A stretch of 64,000 nt of DNA from Hemerocallis citrina (lineage: Eukaryota > Streptophyta > Magnoliopsida > Asparagales > Asphodelaceae): the NCBI GenBank assembly GCA_017893485.1, contig CM030364.1, forward strand, positions 206,757,384 to 206,821,383. Direction: 5' to 3'. This document shows, piece by piece, positions 45,701 through 56,937 of this stretch. The notes below the pieces were generated by a model. The model was not told the DNA's origin and did no database searches. It saw nothing but the letters and a program-made list of their open reading frames with translations. Both the position numbers and the translations under genes were made by a program. How positions within the stretch are numbered: the first letter of the stretch is position 1; each line of letters begins with the position of its first letter.

Positions 45701-46019
45701 TATTGAGAGGATTGGGAAAACTGCTTACCGATTGGAGTTACCGAAAGAGTTATCTTAGGTGCACAATGTCTTCCATGAGTCTATGCTGAGAGGTTATATT
45801 CCAGATCTAAGTCACCATTTGCCCGAAGTGCCGGAGGGTTTGCAGCTAGATCTGAGCTACATTGAGCGACCGGTTGAGATCGTGGATCGTCGGGAAAAAT
45901 TCTTGAGGAACAAGACGATACCGATGGTCAAAGTACTCTGGAGAAACCAGTTGGTTGAAGACGCTACTTGGGAATCCGAGGAGAAAATATTGAAGGATCA
46001 TCCCGAGGTCTTTGTTTGA
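42716..46019 (+). pseudogene. pol of element A: protease, RT, RNase H, integrase, chromodomain-like tail, disrupted
   Basis: The protease DTG is at 42757-42765. Reverse transcriptase (about 43250-43790) keeps [10 protein letters not shown] and [10 protein letters not shown]. RNase H (about 44130-44480) keeps the DAS strand and TDHKSLKY. The integrase zinc finger and core (44760-45450) keep MDFIMGLP and the [13 protein letters not shown] block; the second catalytic region reads FDRDARF instead of SDRDPRF. The tail (45840-46015) reads like a chromodomain (IVDRREKFLRN ... VKVLWRN ... ATWESEE). Stops at 43323, 43764, 44370, 44752 and 45534 and frameshifts near 43010, 43810 and 45400 inactivate it. 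It is closely related to the pol of element B. Confidence 0.9.
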
Positions 46020-46092
46020 TTGTATTGTTTTTCATTCTTCTTTTGTTTTGTTTTCTCACTTTCTAAGCGCAGTTCCGAGGACGAACCTATTC

Positions 46093-46106
46093 TAAGGAGG
46101 GAGTGT
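46093..46106 (+). other. Polypurine tract of element A
   Basis: TAAGGAGGGAGTGT immediately before the 3' LTR. The same AAGGAGGGAGT core abuts the element B 3' LTR on the other strand. Confidence 0.75.
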
Positions 46107-46574
46107 TGTAACATCCTGAATTTTCAAATAATTAAGTATAAAGTTTTCTTTTATTTTCACATGTTTTGCACGTGCAATTTAATATGTGTATTTGGCTTTA
46201 AAAAGTATACTTATGTCATGAATAAACATTTTCTTCTCTTTTTCAAATTAAAGCATATTTTTAATCTTTAAGCCTAATAGTATAATTCTAGCCCACTTAA
46301 ATTAATTAATTAATTAATTAAAAGAGCCCATGATTTTAACGCACCTAATTAGCCCATTAGTTAATTTTATTAATAATTAATACAACTTGTAGTGTAGACT
46401 TGATCAAGAAGCAATTAAATTAACACTTTAATGGACAAACTAATTTGTAGCATGCATAATGAGGCACGTGCATTGCACATGACCTTGTAAATTGATGAGA
46501 AGGGGTGGCCGGCCTTGGATTGTAGAGTGGGAGAGATGGAGAGAGTGGAGGAGTTGTAACTAGATGGTGGGTAG

Positions 46575-49290
46575 TGTAGCGCCCCAAATTTCTAATATGA
46601 GAGCTTAGAAAATAAGTGGCGAAATCCCAGCAATCCACTTCAATAGAACAATAAACACCAACAACACCACTAAAATTTTTCTTTATTACAACAATTATTA
46701 CAAATCACAGCGGAAGTCTAAACGTCTCAACCCAAATATTTCTTTACATTTACAACTCAATAACCACACGACATGTCTTTACAAATTTTACACAAAACTA
46801 AATAGTCCAAATAGTCTCAAATGCAACATTAAGCATCCAACCTCCCACTCTAAGCAGTAACCTGCAACAAGTGAGGCTAGAGTTGAACCCTAACCCCCAA
46901 ACTAAAGGGGTCAGCCATAAAAATGGTGTGAGTGGCAACTAATCAAACAAATAACATAAATGAACATAAAACATAATATCCAACAAATAATAATCAACAC
47001 TAAAGTATGAAGTAACAACAAAGAATAAGGGGTGATACCAAAACCAAAAGCCAAGTGTGTGCCGAAAACAGGAAATCCAAATGCATAAAAGTGATTCAAG
47101 AAAACATCATGACTACATGCTGACAACGATGACTACTCAGAGATGAAGATAAACTATGATAATTTGCCCATGCTTGATCATTCCGGAGATTGATCCCACA
47201 TCACAGGTATTTTCCCTGGATAATTCAGGAGATCATCCCACATCTAAACATAGACTCATAACCACAATAATACCCCAAAAGCGTCGCCTCGACTCCGATC
47301 ATTCCGTAGTTCAATCCCACATCTCAAGATAATTACTTGGATAATTCCGGAGAAATACCTCACATCTCAGGTTAACTACCTGGATAATTCCGGAGATAAA
47401 TCACACATCTCAAGTTAACTACTTGGATAATTCAGGAGATTAAATCCTACATCAAAAGCCATACTGAGGTGCATAACTCATGTTCTCATTCGTCATGACA
47501 CTACTAATGCCTGTCCTTATTAGTTTGGGTTACTGAACAAATCTCCTAGAGTAGCGTACCCTACCGGACTAAAAATCTGAATAACTGAAAATTCGCCTCA
47601 AAGGGCCTCAACAAATGACTGAACAAATACCGGTATACTAGGGCCACGTACCTCTAGAGACTCAAAACAAATATCTGAACAAATTCCACTTAACAAGTGG
47701 CTCAACAAAATATTTCCAAAATCATGTTCTTAATTGAACATCTCAAAAACCAATACTTAACTGAACATCTTAAAATCAAACACTGAACAAATATCTCAAC
47801 ATCAAATACTGAACAATATCTCAGAATCAAGTACTAAACAAATGTCTCAAAATCAAACACTAAACAAAATATCTCAAATCAAACACAAAGATCCTACCGG
47901 ACCAGTCGACTGTACAATGGACCAGTCGACTGTCCAGAGGACATATCCCAACATTTTACGAAAATGATCTAAGGCATGTCCAGTCGACTTACCCAAGAAG
48001 TCAGTCGACTGCCCCGAAAGAACTGAACAAAACCACAAGCAGAGGGTCAGTCGACTGACCACAGTCTAGGTCGACCGTCCCGAACAAATCTCAAGACTCA
48101 AAAGTACACTGTAAGCTCGTACCAGTCGACTGCACATCAGATCAGTCGACTGACGGCTACAGATCTGAACACAAAATCATCTTGAAGTTTTCTAAAGAAT
48201 TACTGATCATAAAGTTAATTTATATTCGGGTAAATGAACAATTCTCAACAATCTCTATCATGGTTACATTACTCAATCAATCAATTTCTCCAATCTCATA
48301 TTCTCATGATCTAAATTCTCAATTCTCCCATTAGGGTTTTCTCAACCTAACTAAATGTCTTCCCCAACACATAATCAAAATTGGTTTGCAATCACTAGAT
48401 CCAGATGTTTAATATCCAAGCTTAACATAATCAGTTCTAAATTTGCTTTCTAACAACATGATCTCATAAATCAACATATCCTCAACAAATCTAAATCTTT
48501 TCTCATCATGGTCCAAATATCAAATAAAAGTTCTCATCATCCATATCGAATTAAAGATCCATGTCCTACATACAATGGGACTAACAAAGAATGGTATAAT
48601 GATCACAAACAAACATAACAAGATCTCACGTCATCTTCCAATCAAAACAAACAAAACAAAGCAAAACAAACAAACCAACTCACCTGATTTGAAGAAAAGA
48701 TCCACAAACTTTCTCCTTGCTAGATCCAAGAATTCTCCTCTTGTTCCTCAAAGAAATCTCAATATTCTAAATATTGTGAATGACGGCTGGGAAAGGGATT
48801 TCCCTTATATATGCCGGATTAAAATATTAGGGTTTTCACCCAATTTGCAAAATAATCCTTTTAAGAGTACATCTTACATATATAATTGTATCCTTGAAAA
48901 CTAAATCAAATATAATTTAAATTAGGGTCTAATAGAAAAATATGTTTCTAAACTTCAACAAATACTGATCGGAATGCCAAGAAATTATAATTTGCATTTT
49001 AACCCTTGAAATTGTCAATTTTGCAAATAAATCCTTCTTTTCTCAAAAATTGCAAATACGCATAATTAATTTCAGAAAAATCTGGAAAAATACTAAATAA
49101 TTCTCAAATAATAAATAATGATTTTTCATAAAGAAAACTTAATTTTCCAAACTTCTAAAAAGTCATTTGCACGTGTTTTGCACGTGTACCAAAGAATAAA
49201 TTTCTTAGAAAGCATTTATTAAATCCTCAAAAATCATTTAAATTCATTTTCAAATAATTAAAATAATATTTGAAAATACGGGGTTCTACA
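46575..49290 (-). repeat. 3' LTR of element B
   Basis: On the minus strand it runs from TGTAGAACCCC (49290) to GGGGCGCTACA (46575). It holds a CAGTCGACTG array at 47900-48160. Open frames inside (for example 48575-48904 on +) recur in the other LTR and are not supported as genes. Confidence 0.95.
47900..48160. repeat. CAGTCGACTG array in the element B 3' LTR
   Basis: About eight copies or one-base variants of the self-complementary decamer in 260 bp (near 47902, 47923, 47980, 48001, 48046, 48068, 48122 and 48141). Duplicated in the other LTR at 55549-55807, where one copy has a T for C at 55574. Confidence 0.8.
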
Positions 49291-49305
49291 TCACTCCCTC
49301 CTTAG
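49291..49305 (-). other. Polypurine tract of element B
   Basis: On the minus strand TCTAAGGAGGGAGTGA abuts the 3' LTR start. Confidence 0.75.
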
Positions 49306-49494
49306 AAGAGTTCTGTCCTCAGAACTACTACTAATGAGTTCAAACACATACCAATCAAAAGGAAACAATACTTCATAAATAGATCATCACCCAAACAATT
49401 TCATATAACATCACAATCAAAATAAAGGAATACATCATTTGTCAATCGACAATACAATCATCCAAAGAATTCCATTCACATACAAGAAGTACAT

Positions 49495-52400
49495 TCATGC
49501 AAACAATTCAGGAAAATCCTTCAGCATGCGATCCTCTGGCTCCCAAGTAGCCTCCTCGAACTGCTGATTCCTCCACAATACCTTGACCATAGGTATCACC
49601 TTGCTCCTAAGGACTTTCTCCCTACGATCAACGATCTCAACAGGCTGTTCCTTGTAACTCAGGTTCATCTGTAGATCTTCGGGAACTTCCACCAACTGGT
49701 GCCTCTGATCGGCCACATACTTCCTCAGTAGCGACACATGAAACACGTCATGTACTTGTGCTAACTCCTCTGGAAGTTTCAATCTGTAAGCTGTCTTGCC
49801 AATCCTCTCCTCGATCTTGTACGGACCAATATACCTCGGCGCCAACTTGCCACCCTTACCAAATCTGATTACTCCTTTGGTCGGAGAAACCTTGAGAAAA
49901 ACTGCATCCCCAACCTCAAATTCCAAATCTCTCCGTCGAGTGTCAGCATAACTCTTCTGCCGACTCTGAGCTTCAACTAACCTCTTGCGAATCAGCTCAA
50001 TCTGATCTGACGTCTGCTGTACGATCTCAGGACCATACATCTGCCTCTCGCCAACCTCATACCAACATACAGGTGTCCTGCACCTCCTGCCGTATAAAGC
50101 CTCATACGGTGCCATCCCAATACTTGCATGGTAACTATTGTTATAGGCAAACTCAACCAATGCCAAGTATCTCTCCCAACTACCACCAAAGTCCATAACA
50201 CAAGCTCTCAACATATCTTCCAGTACTCGATTCACCCTCTCCGTCTGACCATCTGTCTGCGGATGAAATGCCGTACTGAAATCAGTTCTGGTGCCCAAAG
50301 CTGCCTGTAAACTTCTCCAAAACCTTGATGTAAACCTCGGATCTCTGTCAGACACAATTGAAACAGGAACTCCATGAAGTCTCACAATCTCTCCAATGTA
50401 CAACTCAGCCAATTTCTCCATCGACCAAGAAATCTTCATGGCTAGAAAATGTGCCGACTTAGTCAATCGGTCCACAACAACCCAAATCGAGTCATTTCCC
50501 TTCGAACTCCTCGGCAAACCCGTGATAAAGTCCATGCTGATATTCTCCCACTTCCACTCCGGAATGGGTAAAGGCTGCAACAAACCTCCAGGTCTCTGAT
50601 TCTCTGCCTTGATCTGCTGACAAGTCAGACACCTTGCCACAAAATTTGCTACATCTCGCTTCATGCCAGACCACCAAAAATGCGGTTTGATATCCCTGTA
50701 CATCTTCGTACTTCCAGGATGAACTGACAATAAGGTACTGTGTGCTTCCTGCAAGATACTCTCCCTCAACTCTGCGTCATCTGGAACACACAACCTCTCA
50801 CCCAACCAAAGAACTCCATCTTGGACACGAAATTCTGATAACTTGCCCTCAGCAACCTGCTGCAACATCTTCTGGATCTCTAAATCTGATCTCTGACCTT
50901 CCACAATCTTCTCTCTCAAAGACGGCTGCAGCCTCAACTGAGCCAAAGATGCCCCTAAACCTTGCAGTACAACCTCGATACCTGCCTGATCGATCTCTGC
51001 TGCCAACTCTCTTCGAGTAGTGATCAACCTTGCCAAACTACCCTTTCTGCTAAGTCCATCAGCCACTACATTCGCCTTGCCTGGATGATACTTGATCTCT
51101 GGACGAATGTCTTCCAATACCTCCAACCATCTTCTCTGACGAAGATTCAAATCCCTCTGCTGATAGATATACTTCAGACTCTTGTGGTCAGTGAACATGC
51201 TAACCTTCTCACCATAGACATAATGCCTCCATAGCTTCAAGGCATAAATGATAGCTGCTAACTCCAAGTCGTGCGTCGGATAATTCTTCTCATGCGGACG
51301 CAACTGCCTCGAACCATAAGCAATGACCTTGCCCTCCTGCATCAACACACATCCCAAACCTCTGAGAGATGCATCACTGTAGATATCAAAATCCTTCCCA
51401 ACTTGCGGCAATGCTAATATAGGTGCGGTAGTCAACCTTTCCTTTAACTCAAGGAAACTCTCCTCGCACTTGTCTGTCCACACAAATGCCACACTCTTCC
51501 GGGTCAAACCTGTCAATGGAATAGCAATCTGAGAATACCCCTGAATAAACCTCCTGTAGTAACCAGCTAATCCCAAGAAGCTTCTCACTTCCTTCACTGA
51601 CGTCGGCCTGGGCCAATCCCTTACTGCTTCCACTTTCTGAGGATCAGTAGCCACTCCCTCCTTAGAAAGAATGTGACCAAGAAAAGCTACCTCAGATTTC
51701 CAAAATTCACACTTCGACAATTTGGCATACAAGCTGTGCTCTTGCAATGTCTGTAATACCGCTGTCAAGTGCTTAGAATGATCCTCCTCCGACTTCGAAT
51801 ATACCAAGATATCATCGATGAAGACCACCACGAAGGAATCAATGAATGGCCTCAACACCCGATTCATCATGTCCATGAAAACTGCTGGCGCATTCGTCAA
51901 CCCGAATGGCATCACCAAAAATTCATACAACCCATGACGAGTCCTGAACGCTGTCTTACTCACATCTTCCTCTTTGACTCGTACCTGATGATACCCTGAC
52001 CTCAGATCAATCTTCGAAAACACCGCTGCTCCTCGAAGCCTGTCGAACAAATCGTCAATCCGCGGCAATGGATACTTGTTCTGAATAGTCACCCTATTCA
52101 ACTCCCTGTAGTCTATGCACATCCTCATCGACCCATCCTTCTTCTTAACCAACAACACTGGCGCTCCCCACGGAGATGAACTCGGTCTGATAAGTCCCTT
52201 GCTCAAAAGCTCTTCAATCTGCTTCTTCACTTCATCCTGCTCTACAGGTGCCATCCTGTACGGAGCCTTGGAAATCGGCGCACTCCCTGGCTGAACATTG
52301 ATGCAAAACTCCACATCTCTCTGCGGCGGTAATCCTGGAAAATCATCCAAGAACACCTGAGGAAACCTTCGAACCACCGGAATGCCCTGGACTACATCTG

Positions 52401-52860
52401 CAATAGACTTCTTAGATACCATTGCAGCCACCTGCGGGATCTTCTTCTTCCCTTGAAAAGTTACTGCGGGTCCACCTGGTGCTTTCACCAACACCTCCTT
52501 CTGCTTGCAATCAATCGTGGCATCATAAATAGCCATCCAATCGATGCCCACTATGACATCCACTCCCAACACTTGTAGCTCGATCAAGTCGATGCCGAAC
52601 ATCCTTCCACCAATCTCAATATCACAGCCCTCGTAATATCGATCCGCTACCAGCTCCTCACCTGACGGCGTTGCCACCGACAAAACTCTGCCTGGAAACA
52701 ATTTAGGTTCCAAACCTAAGCCCTTTGCAAAACTTGGCGATACAAATGTATGCGATGAACCAGTGTCAAACAAAACCTTTGCTTTTATTCCATTTATTAA
52801 AACAACCCCTGTTACAATAAGAATGATACTCAATCTTAAATTATTCTGAAAGAAAAGCTT
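49495..52860 (-). CDS. pol of element B: protease-RT-RNase H-integrase-chromodomain-like
   Basis: Open from 52860 (just after an in-frame TAA) to the stop at 49495, with no ATG before the protease, so it must be made as a fusion to Gag. Residues are counted from codon 52833. The protease DTG is at 23-25. Reverse transcriptase spans about 190-370, with Asp276 and the IDD box Asp340/341. RNase H spans about 480-595, with Asp487, Glu524, Asp549 and Asp592. The integrase zinc finger has His698, His705, Cys735 and Cys738. The integrase core has Asp768, Asp829 and Glu865, a D,D(35)E spacing. The tail (about 1063-1110) is chromodomain-like, as in Tekay/Del chromoviruses, where it is thought to guide integration to marked chromatin. 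No stop or frameshift interrupts it. It converts element RNA to cDNA and inserts it. Confidence 0.93.
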   Translation of the reverse strand, partial: KLFFQNNLRLSIILIVTGVVLINGIKAKVLFDTGSSHTFVSPSFAKGLGLEPKLFPGRVLSVATPSGEELVADRYYEGCDIEIGGRMFGIDLIELQVLGVDVIVGIDWMAIYDATIDCKQKEVLVKAPGGPAVTFQGKKKIPQVAAMVSKKSIADVVQGIPVVRRFPQVFLDDFPGLPPQRDVEFCINVQPGSAPISKAPYRMAPVEQDEVKKQIEELLSKGLIRPSSSPWGAPVLLVKKKDGSMRMCIDYRELNRVTIQNKYPLPRIDDLFDRLRGAAVFSKIDLRSGYHQVRVKEEDVSKTAFRTRHGLYEFLVMPFGLTNAPAVFMDMMNRVLRPFIDSFVVVFIDDILVYSKSEEDHSKHLTAVLQTLQEHSLYAKLSKCEFWKSEVAFLGHILSKEGVATDPQKVEAVRDWPRPTSVKEVRSFLGLAGYYRRFIQGYSQIAIPLTGLTRKSVAFVWTDKCEESFLELKERLTTAPILALPQVGKDFDIYSDASLRGLGCVLMQEGKVIAYGSRQLRPHEKNYPTHDLELAAIIYALKLWRHYVYGEKVSMFTDHKSLKYIYQQRDLNLRQRRWLEVLEDIRPEIKYHPGKANVVADGLSRKGSLARLITTRRELAAEIDQAGIEVVLQGLGASLAQLRLQPSLREKIVEGQRSDLEIQKMLQQVAEGKLSEFRVQDGVLWLGERLCVPDDAELRESILQEAHSTLLSVHPGSTKMYRDIKPHFWWSGMKRDVANFVARCLTCQQIKAENQRPGGLLQPLPIPEWKWENISMDFITGLPRSSKGNDSIWVVVDRLTKSAHFLAMKISWSMEKLAELYIGEIVRLHGVPVSIVSDRDPRFTSRFWRSLQAALGTRTDFSTAFHPQTDGQTERVNRVLEDMLRACVMDFGGSWERYLALVEFAYNNSYHASIGMAPYEALYGRRCRTPVCWYEVGERQMYGPEIVQQTSDQIELIRKRLVEAQSRQKSYADTRRRDLEFEVGDAVFLKVSPTKGVIRFGKGGKLAPRYIGPYKIEERIGKTAYRLKLPEELAQVHDVFHVSLLRKYVADQRHQLVEVPEDLQMNLSYKEQPVEIVDRREKVLRSKVIPMVKVLWRNQQFEEATWEPEDRMLKDFPELFA

Positions 52861-52909
52861 TTATTCATTACACTGACTCAAAATGAAAGAAATCAAAATT
52901 CCTGCATAC
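52809..52909 (-). other. Candidate 101-nt gag-pol intron in element B (phase 1)
   Basis: Minus strand: donor CAGG|GTATGC at 52910/52909, acceptor TTGTAACAG|GG ending at 52809. About 73% AT by my count. Splicing would join codons as G + GG and give one 4,389-nt frame (1,463 codons including stop) from 53984 to 49495. Unspliced RNA stops at 52893-52895, five codons in. The pol frame is closed by TAA at 52861-52863 and does not overlap gag, so a simple ribosomal frameshift cannot link them. The other acceptor-like site (TTTCTTTCAG at about 52846) would bring an immediate stop. Confidence 0.65.
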
Positions 52910-53984
52910 CCTGAATTACATCTTCCGAGTTTCTCGCATCCTCCTCGGTCAATGCAAATACTCGCCCTTGCCTCTTCGGGAACTTGCTTCCACCCGAATC
53001 ATCTTTCTTCAGTTGTGGACAATGGGGCTTGGAGTGTCCAGTCTGCCCACACTGAGAACAAACATGCTCTGCCAACTTCGGACATGCTGACCTGTAATGC
53101 CCTACTTCCTTGCAGTAGTAACAGGTCACCCCCTGAGCTCCAGATGCCTTCTGCACCGGTCCACTGAACTTCGCCTGCTTCGCCGGGAATCCCTTCCCAC
53201 TCTGGCCTGATGCTGGCCTCTTGTTCCGGTTCCAAGAATCCTGCTTCTTCTGAAACAGTTCCATATCTTCTTCAGTCATCGCAGCCCTCCTGACCAGCTT
53301 CTCGAATCTTCGGATGCCCAACGGAACCATCCTTGACCTCAAGTTCGGCCTCAAGCCCTGCTCAAACTTTTTGGCCTTCTTTGCTTCATCCATGACCAAT
53401 TCTGGTGCAAACCTCGAAAGTTGAGCGAACTTCGTCTCATACTCCCGAACAGTCATGCTCCCCTGCTGAAGGTTCATGAACTCAGTCGCCTTCTTCTCCT
53501 GAACATCAAGAGGAAAGAAGCGATCTCTGAACTCCTCCAGAAAACCTTCCCATGTCAGCTGCTGATCTCCCAAGTTCCTCTTCAATGACTCCCACCATAC
53601 ACCAGCATCTTTCTCCAGCTGCATCGAAGCCAACTTCACCTTGCTAGCTTCAGGAGTCTCTGACACTTCGAAGATCGTCTGCATCTTCCGAATCCAATCG
53701 TCTGCTGCTGTTGGATCAGCTTGCCCCTCAAAGACTGGCGGCCTCATCCTCTTAAAGGATTCAATCTGCTTGATGGGGTCGGCATTCACCAATCCATGCC
53801 CAGCTCCATGATTGGGCGGCGGATTCTGCTGCTGCGCTTGCTGCTGTGCCACATTGAGTGCCATCAGCGTATTCAACGTCTGATATACCTTAGCAAACTC
53901 AGCTTCAAGGTCGATCCCATTACCTCGGGAACTACCAGAACCATCCTCATTGTTGCCACCATTTCTACCTCTGGGTGCAACCAT
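52893..53984 (-). CDS. gag of element B (363 aa when unspliced)
   Basis: ATG at 53984, the first in the internal region, 238 bp after the 5' LTR. There is a glycine/asparagine-rich N terminus, then a retrotrans_gag domain at about residues 75-215 (FKRMRPPVFEG, DDWIRKMQTIF, FLEEFRDRFFP, VREYETKFAQLSRFAPELV). Two CCHC zinc knuckles follow: Cys288/Cys291/His296/Cys301 and Cys309/Cys312/His317/Cys322. Gag forms the particle and packages RNA. The last four residues and the stop lie inside the candidate intron, so this product would come from unspliced RNA and Gag-Pol from spliced RNA. Complete, with no disabling mutation. Confidence 0.93.
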   Translation of the reverse strand: MVAPRGRNGGNNEDGSGSSRGNGIDLEAEFAKVYQTLNTLMALNVAQQQAQQQNPPPNHGAGHGLVNADPIKQIESFKRMRPPVFEGQADPTAADDWIRKMQTIFEVSETPEASKVKLASMQLEKDAGVWWESLKRNLGDQQLTWEGFLEEFRDRFFPLDVQEKKATEFMNLQQGSMTVREYETKFAQLSRFAPELVMDEAKKAKKFEQGLRPNLRSRMVPLGIRRFEKLVRRAAMTEEDMELFQKKQDSWNRNKRPASGQSGKGFPAKQAKFSGPVQKASGAQGVTCYYCKEVGHYRSACPKLAEHVCSQCGQTGHSKPHCPQLKKDDSGGSKFPKRQGRVFALTEEDARNSEDVIQGMQEF

Positions 53985-54201
53985 TTTGAATACTGCAAAA
54001 CGAGAGTAAAGTTAGAGCAACACACTCACAATTTAAACTCATACCAATGTCCTATGGCAAAGTCAAACCATAATTTCAAACCAAACATCATATTTTAAAT
54101 TCTATGTGATACTCACACTCAGATGTCCACACCTAGGTACTCACTCTCTAGTGTCCACACCTAGGTTGGTTGTCATACTAAGTCTATTATTACATTGAAG
54201 C

Positions 54202-54216
54202 GGAGCTCTGATACCA
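54202..54216 (-). other. Primer-binding site of element B (initiator tRNA-Met)
   Basis: On the minus strand TGGTATCAGAGCTCC, five bases after the 5' LTR end at 54222. Confidence 0.88.
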
Positions 54217-54221
54217 ATCTC

Positions 54222-56937
54222 TGTAGCGCCCCAAATTTCTAATATGAGAGCTTAGAAAATAAGTGGCGAAATCCCAGCAATCCACTTCAATAGAACAATA
54301 AACACCAACAACACCACTAAAATTTTTCTTTATTACAACAATTATTACAAATCACAGCGGAAGTCTAAACGTCTCAACCCAAATATTTCTTTACATTTAC
54401 AACTCAATAACCACACGACATGTCTTTACAAATTTTACACAAAACTAAATAGTCCAAATAGTCTCAAATGCAACATTAAGCATCCAACCTCCCACTCTAA
54501 GCAGTAACCTGCAACAAGTGAGGCTAGAGTTGAACCCTAACCCCCAAACTAAAGGGGTCAGCCATAAAAATGGTGTGAGTGGCAACTAATCAAACAAATA
54601 ACATAAATGAACATAAAACATAATATCCAACAAATAATAATCAACACTAAAGTATGAAGTAACAACAAAGAATAAGGGGTGATACCAAAACCAAAAGCCA
54701 AGTGTGTGCCGAAAACAGGAAATCCAAATGCATAAAAGTGATTCAAGAAAACATCATGACTACATGCTGACAACGATGACTACTCAGAGATGAAGATAAA
54801 CTATGATAATTTGCCCATGCTTGATCATTCCGGAGATTGATCCCACATCACAGGTATTTTCCCTGGATAATTCAGGAGATCATCCCACATCTAAACATAG
54901 ACTCATAACCACAATAATACCCCAAAAGCGTCGCCTCGACTCCGATCATTCCGTAGTTCAATCCCACATCTCAAGATAATTACTTGGATAATTCCGGAGA
55001 AATACCTCACATCTCAGGTTAACTACCTGGATAATTCCGGAGATAAATCACACATCTCAAGTTAACTACTTGGATAATTCAGGAGATTAAATCCTACATC
55101 AAAAGCCATACTGAGGTGCATAACTCATGTTCTCATTCGTCATGACACTACTAATGCCTGTCCTTATTAGTTTGGGTTACTGAACAAATCTCCTAGAGTA
55201 GCGTACCCTACCGGACTAAAAATCTGAATAACTGAAAATTCGCCTCAAAGGGCCTCAACAAATGACTGAACAAATACCGGTATACTAGGGCCACGTACCT
55301 CTAGAGACTCAAAACAAATATCTGAACAAATTCCACTTAACAAGTGGCTCAACAAAATATTTCCAAAATCATGTTCTTAATTGAACATCTCAAAAACCAA
55401 TACTTAACTGAACATCTTAAAATCAAACACTGAACAAATATCTCAACATCAAATACTGAACAATATCTCAGAATCAAGTACTAAACAAATGTCTCAAAAT
55501 CAAACACTAAACAAAATATCTCAAATCAAACACAAAGATCCTACCGGACCAGTCGACTGTACAATGGACCAGTTGACTGTCCAGAGGACATATCCCAACA
55601 TTTTACGAAAATGATCTAAGGCATGTCCAGTCGACTTACCCAAGAAGTCAGTCGACTGCCCCGAAAGAACTGAACAAAACCACAAGCAGAGGGTCAGTCG
55701 ACTGACCACAGTCTAGGTCGACCGTCCCGAACAAATCTCAAGACTCAAAAGTACACTGTAAGCTCGTACCAGTCGACTGCACATCAGATCAGTCGACTGA
55801 CGGCTACAGATCTGAACACAAAATCATCTTGAAGTTTTCTAAAGAATTACTGATCATAAAGTTAATTTATATTCGGGTAAATGAACAATTCTCAACAATC
55901 TCTATCATGGTTACATTACTCAATCAATCAATTTCTCCAATCTCATATTCTCATGATCTAAATTCTCAATTCTCCCATTAGGGTTTTCTCAACCTAACTA
56001 AATGTCTTCCCCAACACATAATCAAAATTGGTTTGCAATCACTAGATCCAGATGTTTAATATCCAAGCTTAACATAATCAGTTCTAAATTTGCTTTCTAA
56101 CAACATGATCTCATAAATCAACATATCCTCAACAAATCTAAATCTTTTCTCATCATGGTCCAAATATCAAATAAAAGTTCTCATCATCCATATCGAATTA
56201 AAGATCCATGTCCTACATACAATGGGACTAACAAAGAATGGTATAATGATCACAAACAAACATAACAAGATCTCACGTCATCTTCCAATCAAAACAAACA
56301 AAACAAAGCAAAACAAACAAACCAACTCACCTGATTTGAAGAAAAGATCCACAAACTTTCTCCTTGCTAGATCTAAGAATTCTCCTCTTGTTCCTCAAAG
56401 AAATCTCAATATTCTAAATATTGTGAATGACGGCTGGGAAAGGGATTTCCCTTATATATGCCGGATTAAAATATTAGGGTTTTCACCCAATTTGCAAAAT
56501 AATCCTTTTAAGAGTACATCTTACATATATAATTGTATCCTTGAAAACTAAATCAAATATAATTTAAATTAGGGTCTAATAGAAAAATATGTTTCTAAAC
56601 TTCAACAAATACTGATCGGAATGCCCAGAAATTATAATTTGCATTTTAACCCTTGAAATTGTCAATTTTGCAAATAAGTCCTTCTTTTCTCAAAAATTGC
56701 AAATACGCATAATTAATTTCAGAAAAATCTGGAAAAATACTAAATAATTCTCAAATAATAAATAATGATTTTTCATAAAGAAAACTTAATTTTCCAAACT
56801 TCTAAAAAGTCATTTGCACGTGTTTTGCACGTGTACCAAAGAATAAATTTCTTAGAAAGCATTTATTAAATCCTCAAAAATCATTTAAATTCATTTTCAA
56901 ATAATTAAAATAATATTTGAAAATACGGGGTTCTACA
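54222..56937 (-). repeat. 5' LTR of element B
   Basis: 2,716 bp, the promoter-bearing LTR in minus orientation. It differs from the 3' LTR at four positions I could find, with no indel. It contains the CAGTCGACTG array (55549-55807) downstream of the TATA box, in the direction of transcription. Confidence 0.95.
56450..56460 (-). promoter_or_regulatory. TATA box of element B 5' LTR
   Basis: Minus strand CATATATAAGG; the identical copy in the 3' LTR is at 48803-48813. This is the best candidate core promoter for element B RNA. Confidence 0.6.

Larger units (their letters stand above)
46575..56937 (-). mobile_element. Ty3/gypsy element B (Tekay-like chromovirus), intact and young
   Basis: A 10,363-bp element in minus orientation. 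Two 2,716-bp LTRs (46575-49290 and 54222-56937) are co-linear with a constant offset of 7,647 bp, so no indels separate them. I found only four substitutions: 47927/55574, 48727/56374, 48979/56626 and 49031/56678. Target duplication GGTAG (46570-46574, 56938-56942). It has a PBS, TATA box, polypurine tract, open gag and open pol with all catalytic residues I can check. It has every visible requirement for autonomous transposition, provided gag and pol are joined (see the candidate intron). Confidence 0.95.

Noticed and set aside
46911..47126. 71-codon minus-strand frame, repeated at 54558-54773, rich in hydrophobic residues
   Set aside because: Within the LTR leader of B, AT-rich and without a homologous motif; considered and dropped as a small membrane protein.
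48575..48904. 109-codon + strand frame, repeated at 56222-56551
   Set aside because: Antisense frame of the element B LTR; duplicated only because the LTR is duplicated.
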